From contig DASPNP010000028.1 of assembly GCA_035626475.1 (NCBI GenBank), positions 1 to 45,604 of the forward strand: a DNA stretch of 45,604 nucleotides, in the 5' to 3' direction. The notes below the pieces were generated by a model, which saw nothing but the letters and a program-made list of their open reading frames with translations, was not told the DNA's origin and made no database searches. Source of the stretch: DASPKT01 sp035626475 (lineage in GTDB: Bacteria > Pseudomonadota > Alphaproteobacteria > Azospirillales > Azospirillaceae). Numbering within the stretch: the first letter of the stretch is position 1; each line of letters opens with the position of its first letter. The position numbers were made by a program, and so were the translations under genes. Below, one piece after another: positions 21,457-28,061 of the stretch.

Positions 21457-21717
21457 ATGAGCTGGGTCACCATCGCCGCCATCTACTTCACCCTCTGGTG
21501 GATCGTGCTCTTCGCGGTCCTGCCCTTCGGCGTGCGGCCGGAGGAGAAGCCGGAGCTCGGCCATGCCGAGAGCGCGCCGAAATCGCCCATGCTGCTGAAG
21601 AAGTTCTTCTGGACCAGCATCGTCACGGCGGTGCTGATGGCCGTGGTCATCGGCCTGTTCGAGAGCGGGCTGCTGGATTACGGCGCGCTCGTCTCCGACC
21701 GGCGCGGCGGCTACTGA
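21457..21717 (+). CDS. DUF1467 family small membrane protein
   Basis: It has 86 residues with two predicted membrane helices (about 5-22 and 50-68). Between them is the family motif WWIVLFAVLPFGVRPEE. The function is unknown. In alphaproteobacteria this family is almost always next to mce and proS, as expected here except that proS lies 5 kb further on. Its TGA overlaps the ATG of the glycosylase gene. Confidence 0.9.
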   Translation: MSWVTIAAIYFTLWWIVLFAVLPFGVRPEEKPELGHAESAPKSPMLLKKFFWTSIVTAVLMAVVIGLFESGLLDYGALVSDRRGGY

Positions 21718-22313
21718 TGGGCGGGTCCTACTGCGAGGCGGCCCTGGGCCATCCCTGGCATGGGCCCTATCACGACACCGAGTACGGCTTCCCGATATCC
21801 GACGAGGACGCTTTGTTCGAGCGGCTGATGCTGGAGATCAACCAGGCCGGCCTCTCCTGGCTGACCGTGCTGAAGAAGCGCGCCGCCTTCCAGGCCGCCT
21901 TCGACGGCTTCTCGGTCGATCGTGTCGCGGCCTATGGCGAGGTGGAGGTGGCGCGGCTGATGGCCGATCCGGGCATCATCCGGAACCGGCTGAAGATCGA
22001 GGCGGCCATCGCCAACGCCCGGACCGTCCAGCAGCTCCGCGCCAGCCATGGCGGCTTCAAGGCGTGGCTGGACGCCCACCATCCCCTGCCCAAAGCCGAA
22101 TGGCTGAAGCTGTTCAAGCGGACCTTCCGCTTCACCGGCGGCGAGATCGTGGGCGAGTTCCTGATGAGCCTGGGCTATCTGCCGGGCGCCCACCGGCCCG
22201 ATTGCCCCGTCGCGGAGACGCTGCGGGCCACCCGCGTGCCCTGGATCACGGCGGTGGAGGCGGGCTTCACCGGTTACGGTGCACAAGCCCTGGGCGAAGC
22301 GCTGCCCGCCTGA
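21717..22313 (+). CDS. tag: DNA-3-methyladenine glycosylase I
   Basis: It excises 3-methyladenine from alkylated DNA. It has 198 residues. The zinc ligands equivalent to those of E. coli Tag are C6, H19 (YHDTEYG), H159 and C163 (HRPDC). The catalytic-region Glu is E40 in EINQAGLSW. The start overlaps the DUF1467 stop by one base. Together with the AlkA-type enzyme at 35760 the window encodes both base-excision glycosylase classes for alkylation damage. The stop is followed by an intergenic region with transcription signals. Confidence 0.95.
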   Translation: MGGSYCEAALGHPWHGPYHDTEYGFPISDEDALFERLMLEINQAGLSWLTVLKKRAAFQAAFDGFSVDRVAAYGEVEVARLMADPGIIRNRLKIEAAIANARTVQQLRASHGGFKAWLDAHHPLPKAEWLKLFKRTFRFTGGEIVGEFLMSLGYLPGAHRPDCPVAETLRATRVPWITAVEAGFTGYGAQALGEALPA

Positions 22314-22364
22314 GCGGCAGCTGCATCCTGATTGGGCAAACTGGTTGGGATGCGCACAAAAAGA

Positions 22365-22393
22365 AAGGCGAGCCCGTTAAAGGGGCTTGCCTT
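22365..22393 (-). terminator. Strong intrinsic terminator on the minus strand
   Basis: An 11-bp stem including one G-T pair, with a 7-base loop, is followed on the minus strand by TTTCTTTTT (22366-22358). It would end the candidate small RNA and any read-through from the chemoreceptor gene. Confidence 0.75.
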
Positions 22394-22414
22394 GGATGAC
22401 ATCCAGCTTATGAT
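22387..22414 (+). promoter_or_regulatory. Plus-strand promoter-like pair inside the intergenic region
   Basis: TTGCCT (22387-22392), a 16-base spacer and TATGAT (22409-22414). A start near 22421 would give a transcript of about 90 bases ending at the terminator 22485-22509. It is antisense to the minus-strand candidate RNA. Confidence 0.4.
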
Positions 22415-22484
22415 TCCTGGTGTCCGGAGGGTTTTTCCCTCCCGATTGTCGCCTGGTGGCGATTCCTCCCTAAACTCGGGCCGC

Positions 22485-22509
22485 GCCGCGCTTGCTGCGC
22501 GGTCTTTTT
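22485..22509 (+). terminator. Intrinsic terminator, plus strand (tag and/or small RNA)
   Basis: The stem CCGCGC / GCGCGG (22486-22491, 22497-22502) with loop TTGCT is followed by TCTTTTT. It is the first strong plus-strand terminator after tag. Confidence 0.65.
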
Positions 22510-22521
22510 CTGTGCGCGCGG

Positions 22522-22550
22522 AGTATACGTGCGCAGGCGACCTTCGTCAC
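22522..22550 (-). promoter_or_regulatory. Minus-strand promoter of the candidate small RNA
   Basis: Read on the minus strand: -35 GTGACG (22550-22545), a 17-base spacer, -10 TATACT (22527-22522). The -10 matches consensus at five of six positions and the -35 at four of six. Confidence 0.55.
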
Positions 22551-22571
22551 CCGATTTCTGCTCATAAGGAA

Positions 22572-22608
22572 GCCGTCCCCGGCCCTTGGGCGGGGACACG
22601 GGGACGGC
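22572..22608 (-). terminator. Dyad after the chemoreceptor gene, possible terminator
   Basis: A perfect 9-bp inverted repeat (GCCGTCCCC / GGGGACGGC, 22572-22580 and 22600-22608) encloses a smaller stem. It lies 43 bases past the chemoreceptor stop. The minus-strand sequence after it (TTCCTTA) is only moderately T-rich. Confidence 0.4.
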
Positions 22609-22651
22609 GTCTCAGGCTCGCGGCGCAACGGCTTGGCGGATATGGGCTCCG

Positions 22652-24136
22652 TCAGCGTTTCGTGCTGTCCAGGAAGCCGCCGATGTCGGTGTTGAGCCGG
22701 CCGGAATAGCCGTTGATCGAGCCGGCGATGCGGCCGACCTCGCGCGCCGCGCTGCCGGTCTCGCGAGCGGCCTCCGAGACGCCGGTGATGTTGCGCGTCA
22801 CCTCGGCGGTGGTGGCGCTCTGCTCCTCCACGGCGGCGGCCACCTGGGCGGAGATGCCGCTCAGCCGGTCGATCATGCCGCCGATCCGGCCGATGGCGGC
22901 GACGGTGCCCGCCGTGACCGATTGGATGCCGGCGATCTGCTGCTTGATCTCCTCGGTGGCCCTGGCGGTCTGGTTGGCGAGGCTCTTCACCTCGCTCGCC
23001 ACCACGGCGAAGCCCTTGCCGGCCTCGCCGGCGCGGGCGGCCTCGATCGTGGCGTTCAGCGCCAGCAGGTTGGTCTGCTTGGCGATGCTCTCGATGACCT
23101 CGGTGATCTTGCCGACCTCGGCCGCGGTGCTGGACAGGCCGGCGACCAGCCGGTCAGTCGCCCGCGCTTCGGTCACGGCTTCCTGCGCCATGCGCGAGGC
23201 CTCGGTGATGCGCTCGGAGATCTCGCCGATGCTGGCGCTCATCTGCTCCGCCGCGGCCGAGACGGAGGAGGCGAGATCGGTGGCGTTGGAGGCGAGGTCC
23301 AGCAGCCGGCTCGACGACCGGTCCATCTCGCCGGCATTGTCGGCCATGGCGTTGACCACGCCCGAGACGTTCTCGGCCATCTTCACGCTGTCGGAGATGA
23401 TCGACCAGGTCAGCATCGGCCCGAGATAGGCGCCGTCGTCGCCGGTGATGGCGGAGACGCGCAGGTTCAGCACCTCCGGCCCGACCCGGATGTTGGCGCT
23501 GTGCGGCAGGTTCTTCGGGTCGGCCAGCATGGTGCGCTGGTGGGTGGGGCGCTTGTGGAAGATGTCGATCGTCTGGCCCATCATGTCGTCGGCCTTGATC
23601 GGCAGGTATGCCTCCAGCTTCCGCAGCGTCTGCACGCTGGTCTGGTTGCAGTAGTTGATGCGGAAATCGACCGGGTCGCAGGTCATGACGTTGATCGGCA
23701 TGTTGTCGATCATCTGGAGCAGCCGCTTGGTCTCCTTCTCCGCCGCCACCGCCTTGGTGACGACGCTCCAGGCCAGCATCGGCTGCACGTAGCGGCCGTT
23801 CTCGTCGTAGATGGCGGAGATCTTCAGCTCCAGCACCTCGTCGCCGATGCGGATGCGGGCGGAGTGCGGCAGGTTCCTCGGGTCCGACAGCAGCCGGCGC
23901 TGCATCGCCGGGTTCTTGTGGAACACGTCGATCGAGGTGCCGACCATGCGGTCCGGGTCGATCTTCACCAGATGCTTGATCTGCTCCATCAGCTCGCGCG
24001 ACTTGGCGTTGGCGTAGGTGATGGTGAAGGTATCGAGGTCGCAGGTCATGACCGCGATCGGCAGTTGGTCCAGCATCTGCCGCATCAGCACCGAATTGTC
24101 CGGCTTGCGCGCGAACTTCAGAAGCGCCGCCACCAT
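22652..24136 (-). CDS. Soluble methyl-accepting chemotaxis protein with two PAS domains
   Basis: This is a cytoplasmic chemoreceptor, 494 residues with no signal peptide, membrane helix or HAMP domain. Two PAS-like domains (about 20-130 and 140-245) are close repeats of one another; both contain a FHK.P..QR..L.DP.NLPHSA motif. The C-terminal signalling coiled coil contains the hairpin tip TEVIESIAKQTNLLALNATIEAARAGEAGKGFAVVA that binds CheA/CheW. There is no C-terminal pentapeptide for CheR. The ATG at 24136 is preceded by GGGAGGAACGG. Energy or redox taxis is inferred from the PAS pair; the ligand is unknown and no cofactor-binding residue is recognisable. No che genes are adjacent. Confidence 0.9.
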   Translation of the reverse strand: MVAALLKFARKPDNSVLMRQMLDQLPIAVMTCDLDTFTITYANAKSRELMEQIKHLVKIDPDRMVGTSIDVFHKNPAMQRRLLSDPRNLPHSARIRIGDEVLELKISAIYDENGRYVQPMLAWSVVTKAVAAEKETKRLLQMIDNMPINVMTCDPVDFRINYCNQTSVQTLRKLEAYLPIKADDMMGQTIDIFHKRPTHQRTMLADPKNLPHSANIRVGPEVLNLRVSAITGDDGAYLGPMLTWSIISDSVKMAENVSGVVNAMADNAGEMDRSSSRLLDLASNATDLASSVSAAAEQMSASIGEISERITEASRMAQEAVTEARATDRLVAGLSSTAAEVGKITEVIESIAKQTNLLALNATIEAARAGEAGKGFAVVASEVKSLANQTARATEEIKQQIAGIQSVTAGTVAAIGRIGGMIDRLSGISAQVAAAVEEQSATTAEVTRNITGVSEAARETGSAAREVGRIAGSINGYSGRLNTDIGGFLDSTKR

Positions 24137-24320
24137 GACCCGTTCCTCCCGCCATGTTTGATTTCTATCCAGGCGGCACGCGTTCTACTGCGACCCGCAC
24201 CTCCTGCCCGGCCAGAGGAGCTAATTCGAAATAGAGGAGAGTCAAATCGGCCGTTCAGGATAGTGATCCGCCGCGCGGTCCCTTGCGTATAGGCGGCAAC
24301 ACAGAGGGGAGGGACCTCGC

Positions 24321-24515
24321 ATGCCGTTCGACAGCCATCGCCATACCGCTCCGTCCGACCGGGGACTTTCCGGCACGCTCGACGAGGTGCGCCGCGCCAG
24401 CGCCGACCTGGACCGGCTGGGGCGGGACTATCGCCGCCAGCTCGATGCGCTGCAGGAAAGCGACTTCGTGATGCACATGCGGAAGCTGGCCGGCAGCATC
24501 GTCGGCGGGCGCTGA
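24321..24515 (+). CDS. Small hypothetical protein, 64 aa
   Basis: Not recognised. It is supported by a very strong ribosome binding site (GAGGGGAGGG) nine bases before the ATG, normal codon use and a compact place between the chemoreceptor (divergent) and the purine permease (convergent, stop to stop 8 bases apart). The protein is soluble and charged: a His-rich start (FDSHRHTAPSDRG), then an amphipathic helix DEVRRASADLDRLGRDYRRQLDALQE, probably coiled coil, and a short C-terminal tail. No signal peptide or metal-site pattern is evident. Confidence 0.65.
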   Translation: MPFDSHRHTAPSDRGLSGTLDEVRRASADLDRLGRDYRRQLDALQESDFVMHMRKLAGSIVGGR

Positions 24516-24523
24516 CCCGGGCT

Positions 24524-25840
24524 TCAGTGGGCGAAGAAGGCGAAGCGCAGCAGGAACAGCAGCGCCAGCACCGGCACGACCGGCCCCATCTCCCGCCAGC
24601 GGCCGGCCACCAGCTTGATCGCCGTGTAGGTGATCAGGCCGAAGGCGATGCCGTTGGCGATCGAGTAGGTCAGCGGCATGGCGACCGCGGTCACCACCGC
24701 CGGCACCGACTCGGTCAGATCGTCCCAGTCCAGCTCCGCCAGTCCCCGCGCCATCAGGCAGGCGACGTAGAGCAGGGCGGGGGCGGTGGCGTAGGCCGGG
24801 ATGTCGCGCGCCAGCGGCGCCAGGAACAGGCAGAGCAGGAACAGGGCGCCGACGGTCACTGCCGTCAACCCCGTGCGCCCGCCGACATTGGTGCCGGCCG
24901 CGCTCTCGATGTAGCTGGTGACGGTCGAGGTGCCGAGCGCGGCACCCACCGTCGTGGCGGCGGCGTCGGCCAGCAGCGCCTTCTTCAGCCGGGGCAGGCG
25001 GCCCTCCCGGTCCAGCAGCCCCGCCCGATGCGCCACGCCGACCAGCGTGCCGGCCGTGTCGAACAGATCGACGAACAGGAAGGCGAAGACGACCGTCACC
25101 AGCCCCAGGCTGAGTGCGCCGCCGAGGTCCATCTGCAGGAAGGTCGGCGCGATGCTGGGCGGCAGGGAGACGATCTCGCCGCCGAAGGGTGAGGCGCCCA
25201 GCGCCATGCCGGCCGCCGCCGTCGCCAGGATGGCGACCACCACCGCGCCGGTCACGCCGCGGGCCACCAGCGCCACCAGCAGCACGAAACCAAGCGCCGC
25301 CAGCCAGGCGCGCGGCTGCGTCACGTCGCCCAGCGCCACCAGCGTCACCGGATGGTCGGCGACGATGCCGGCGTTCTGCAGGGCGATGATGGCGAGGAAC
25401 AGGCCGATGCCGGCGGAGATGGCGAGCTTGAGCGAGCGCGGTATGGCGTCGACGACCGCCTCGCGCACCGGCAGCAGGCTCAGGATGATGAACAGCACGC
25501 CCGAGATGAACACCGCGCCCAGCGCCACCTGCCAGGAATATCCCAGGCCGCCGACGACGGAGAAGGCGAAGTAGGCGTTCAGCCCCATGCCCGGCGCCTG
25601 GGCGATGGGGTAGTTGGCGTAGAGCCCCATGACCAGGCTGCCGACCGCGGCCGAGACGCAGGTGGCGACGAAGACCGCCCCGGCATCCATGCCGGTGGCG
25701 CCCAGGATCTGCGGATTGACGAAGACGATGTAGGCCATCGTCAGGAAGGTCGTCAGCCCGGCCACCAGCTCGGTGCGGACATTGGTACCGTGCTGGCTCA
25801 GCTTGAAGTAGGATTCGAGCAAGGGTCGGCCCCGGGGCAT
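24524..25840 (-). CDS. NCS2 family (AzgA-like) adenine/guanine/hypoxanthine permease
   Basis: This is an inner-membrane purine:H+ symporter, 438 residues, with about 13 hydrophobic segments. The AzgA/GhxP-subfamily motifs are visible: TEL.AGLTTFLTMAYIVFVNP near the N-terminus, APGMGLNAYFAF, VFLFVDLFDTAGTL-like (FAFLFVDLFDTAGTLVGV), and GTSTVTSYIESAAGTNVGGRTGLTAV. The substrate within the purines cannot be chosen from sequence. The start is uncertain: the ATG at 25840 lies only 11 bases from the divergent gene, and a TTG about eight codons in (LLESYFKLSQHG) would match family N-termini. No purine riboswitch was recognised upstream. Confidence 0.92.
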   Translation of the reverse strand: MPRGRPLLESYFKLSQHGTNVRTELVAGLTTFLTMAYIVFVNPQILGATGMDAGAVFVATCVSAAVGSLVMGLYANYPIAQAPGMGLNAYFAFSVVGGLGYSWQVALGAVFISGVLFIILSLLPVREAVVDAIPRSLKLAISAGIGLFLAIIALQNAGIVADHPVTLVALGDVTQPRAWLAALGFVLLVALVARGVTGAVVVAILATAAAGMALGASPFGGEIVSLPPSIAPTFLQMDLGGALSLGLVTVVFAFLFVDLFDTAGTLVGVAHRAGLLDREGRLPRLKKALLADAAATTVGAALGTSTVTSYIESAAGTNVGGRTGLTAVTVGALFLLCLFLAPLARDIPAYATAPALLYVACLMARGLAELDWDDLTESVPAVVTAVAMPLTYSIANGIAFGLITYTAIKLVAGRWREMGPVVPVLALLFLLRFAFFAH

Positions 25841-25851
25841 CGGAGAATGAG

Positions 25852-26337
25852 ATGGCAGTATTCCGCCTCAACCCGCAGCACGCCAGACGGTTGCGCGCGG
25901 GAGCCGTGGGCTCGGGGCTGCTCCTCGCCCTCTGGTCTCCCGCAGCGCCGGCGGCGGAGCGCGCCCACCCCGGCCCGGTTGCCGACCCGACCATCGTGGT
26001 CGACAGCGCCGCCTGCCGCTGGGTCCGCCGGCACGAGCCGCGCGACGACGTCATCTACCGCCCGAACCGCGACGTGGTGAACGGCCGCCCGGTGGCGCCG
26101 GCCGACCTGCCGGGGGAGGGAGGGCCGGTCATGCCCGACCGGTTCGAGATCGGCATCAGCCAGGACATCGCCCGCACCTTCGGCATCCCCGCCGTTCCCG
26201 ACGCCGAGTCCGAGGTGCGCATCGGCACGGTCACGATCGAGGGGAACCGGGTGCTGTTCAACGGCCAGCCCGTGGGCAGCGAGGCCGAGCGCGAGCTGGT
26301 GGCGCTCTGCCAGTTCCAGGAGCATGTCGGCCGGTAG
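25852..26337 (+). CDS. Exported hypothetical protein, 161 aa
   Basis: Not recognised. The N-terminus is a typical Sec signal: RRLRAG, a hydrophobic core GSGLLLALW, then SPAAPAAERA, with cleavage likely near residue 35. The mature part is about 126 residues and has two cysteines (C55 and C153), which could pair in the periplasm. It is rich in beta-favouring stretches (EVRIGTVTIEGNRVLFNGQPV). GGAG lies six bases before the ATG. It is divergent from the purine permease with almost no room between, so the two promoters must overlap the opposite gene. Confidence 0.75.
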   Translation: MAVFRLNPQHARRLRAGAVGSGLLLALWSPAAPAAERAHPGPVADPTIVVDSAACRWVRRHEPRDDVIYRPNRDVVNGRPVAPADLPGEGGPVMPDRFEIGISQDIARTFGIPAVPDAESEVRIGTVTIEGNRVLFNGQPVGSEAERELVALCQFQEHVGR

Positions 26338-26744
26338 GGTCGCCGGAGAACCGTCTGTTTGTTCTCGCCGGCGGTTGCCGCCCTCCACCGTCATCCCGGC
26401 GCAGGCCGGGACCCAGGGGGTGCAGCGCTCCAAGCTCGGTGAAGCCGGCCCATAGGTCGCATGGAGCGGAGCGCAATGCGACTTCTCCGACCGCCGTATC
26501 GCATTGCGCTCCGCTCCATGCGACCTACGAACAAGACGAGCGCTGCATCGACCGCATCCCACTGCAACCCCTGGGCCCCGGCCTCCGCCGGGGTGACGGA
26601 TAGTAGGGTCACGCCCCTCCAGCTATCGTGCGACAAATCCCAAGCATCCCGAGAGGGGGCCGCCCCGCGCCGGGCGCCATGGACAGGCCGGGACGCATTG
26701 CCTAAAGTCCGGCCTCCCCGTTCCATGCGCCGAGACCGTGCCCC
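26338..26744. other. Intergenic region before proS, mostly filled by a nested palindromic repeat
   Basis: No gene is supported in these 407 bases. Positions 26387-26600 are the nested repeat described separately. The remaining 145 bases before proS carry its presumed promoter; I see only weak hexamers (CCTAAAGT near 26700) and no clear -35. Confidence 0.6.
26387..26600. repeat. Nested palindromic repeat A (outer module plus inner module type 1)
   Basis: Outer arms 26390-26425 and 26562-26597 are inverted copies of a 36-base unit (GTCATCCCGGCGCAGGCCGG...) with four mismatches. Each outer arm itself contains a small GCCGGG dyad. Inside is a perfect 29-bp inverted repeat, 26453-26481 and 26499-26527, with a 17-base loop. 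The outer module recurs at 36678-36955. REP/MITE-like non-coding mobile repeats are the likely class; no transposase is near. Confidence 0.85.
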
Positions 26745-28058
26745 ATGCGCTCCTCCGTCTTCTTCCTGCCCACGCTGAAGGAAACCCCCACCGAGGCCCA
26801 GATCGTCTCGCACCGGCTGATGCTGCGCGCCGGCATGATCCGGCAGACCAGCGCCGGCATCTATGCCTGGCTGCCGCTGGGCTGGCGGGTGCTGCAGAAG
26901 ATCAGCCAGATCGTGCGCGAGGAGCAGGACGCCGCCGGCGCCCAGGAGCTGCTGATGCCGACCATCCAGTCGGCCGATCTGTGGCGACAGTCGGGCCGCT
27001 ACGACGATTACGGCAAGGAGATGCTGCGCATCACCGACCGGCACGACCGCGAGATGCTGTTCGGGCCCACGAACGAGGAGATGATCACCGACATCTTCAA
27101 GTCGTACGTGAAGTCCTACCGCGACCTGCCGAAGAATCTCTACCACATCCAGTGGAAGTTCCGGGACGAGGTCCGGCCGCGCTTCGGCGTGATGCGCGGG
27201 CGCGAGTTCCTGATGAAGGACAACTACTCCTTCGACCTGGACGCGGATGGCGCCAAGCTCTCCTACCGCCGCATGTTCCTGGCCTACCTGCGCACCTTCG
27301 CGCGCATGGGGCTTAAGGCGATCCCGATGCGTGCCGATACCGGCCCCATCGGCGGCGACCTCAGCCACGAGTTCATCATCCTGGCCGAGACGGGCGAGAG
27401 CGGCGTCTTCTGCCACAAGGACTGGCTGGACCTGGACGTGCTGGCCGACGCGCCGGGCTACGACAGCGACCTCCAGGACTTCTTCGCCCGCTATACCGGC
27501 ATCTACGCCGCCACAGACGAGAAGCACGATCCGGCCACCAGCCCCGTGCCGGAGAGCGAGCTGGTGAACGCCCGCGGCATCGAGGTCGGCCACATCTTCT
27601 ATTTCGGCACCAAGTACTCCAAGCCCATGGGTGCCGTCGTGCAGGGGCCGAACGGCGACCAGATCACGGTCGAGATGGGCAGCTACGGCATCGGCGTCTC
27701 GCGCCTGGTCGCCGCCATCATCGAGGCCAGCCACGACGACAACGGCATCGTCTGGCCGGACCAGGTGGCGCCCTTCAAGGTCGGTCTGATCAACCTGAAG
27801 GCCGGCGACGCCGAGTGCGACCGGGTCTGCGAGGATCTCTACGCCCGCTTCCAGAAGGCCGGGGTCGAGGTGCTCTACGACGACCGCGACGAGCGGCCGG
27901 GCGCCAAGTTCGCCGACATGGACCTGATCGGCCTGCCCTGGCAGCTGACCGTCGGCCCGCGCGGCCTTAAGACCGGCGTTGTGGAGCTGAAGCGCCGCGC
28001 CACCGGCGAGAAGGTCGAACTGCCGGTCGAGGAGGCCTTCGCCAAGCTCACGGCCTGA
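26745..28058 (+). CDS. proS: Proline--tRNA ligase (short alphaproteobacterial type)
   Basis: This class II synthetase charges tRNA-Pro. It has 437 residues. The class II motifs are TSAGIYAWLPLGWRVL (motif 1 region), KFRDEVRPRFGVMRGREFLMKDNYSFD (motif 2) and GSYGIGVSRLVAAI (motif 3). The anticodon-binding domain occupies the last 110 residues. The roughly 180-residue INS editing domain of E. coli ProRS between motifs 2 and 3 is absent, as is usual in alphaproteobacteria, so misacylated Ala-tRNA-Pro must be cleared in trans. It is followed 3 bases later by the MFS gene instead of the usual lolC. Confidence 0.97.
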   Translation: MRSSVFFLPTLKETPTEAQIVSHRLMLRAGMIRQTSAGIYAWLPLGWRVLQKISQIVREEQDAAGAQELLMPTIQSADLWRQSGRYDDYGKEMLRITDRHDREMLFGPTNEEMITDIFKSYVKSYRDLPKNLYHIQWKFRDEVRPRFGVMRGREFLMKDNYSFDLDADGAKLSYRRMFLAYLRTFARMGLKAIPMRADTGPIGGDLSHEFIILAETGESGVFCHKDWLDLDVLADAPGYDSDLQDFFARYTGIYAATDEKHDPATSPVPESELVNARGIEVGHIFYFGTKYSKPMGAVVQGPNGDQITVEMGSYGIGVSRLVAAIIEASHDDNGIVWPDQVAPFKVGLINLKAGDAECDRVCEDLYARFQKAGVEVLYDDRDERPGAKFADMDLIGLPWQLTVGPRGLKTGVVELKRRATGEKVELPVEEAFAKLTA

Positions 28059-28061
28059 TCC

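Larger units (their letters stand above)
22358..22515 (-). ncRNA. Candidate small RNA, about 155 nt, minus strand
   Basis: A promoter (GTGACG, 17 bases, TATACT; 22550-22522) would start transcription near 22515. The transcript would end at an intrinsic terminator, an 11-bp stem (22383-22393 with 22365-22375) followed on this strand by TTTCTTTTT. Inside are local hairpins CCGCGC/GCGCGG, TCGCC/GGCGA, GGAGGG/CCCTCC and GGATG/CATCC. The 5' end (CACAGAAAAAGA) is complementary to the 3' tail (TCTTTTTGTG) with a bulge. No coding frame with a good start fits. I recognise no Rfam family; 6S, SRP and tmRNA do not fit. Confidence 0.5.
22314..22651. other. Non-coding region between tag and the chemoreceptor gene, rich in hairpins and transcription signals
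   Basis: This 338-base stretch has no credible gene. It contains, left to right: a minus-strand intrinsic terminator (22358-22393), a plus-strand promoter-like pair (22387-22414), hairpins at 22426-22442 and 22449-22462, a plus-strand terminator (22485-22509), a minus-strand promoter (22522-22550) and a 9-bp dyad (22572-22608). The density of signals suggests at least one small RNA. Confidence 0.6.

Noticed and set aside
22358..22515. Identification of the candidate small RNA as 6S, SRP or tmRNA
   Set aside because: End pairing suggested 6S, but the interior folds as separate hairpins rather than a rod with a central bubble; SRP GGAA-loop and tmRNA tRNA-like domains are absent.
22586..24292. 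Plus-strand open frame opposite the chemoreceptor
   Set aside because: Repetitive Gly/Asp/His-rich product without a ribosome binding site; the minus strand has complete PAS and MCP signalling motifs.
26461..26780. Apparent small plus-strand gene MERSAMRLLRPPYR... across repeat A
   Set aside because: It is translation through the palindrome and intergenic DNA with no ribosome binding site; such frames recur wherever the repeat occurs.
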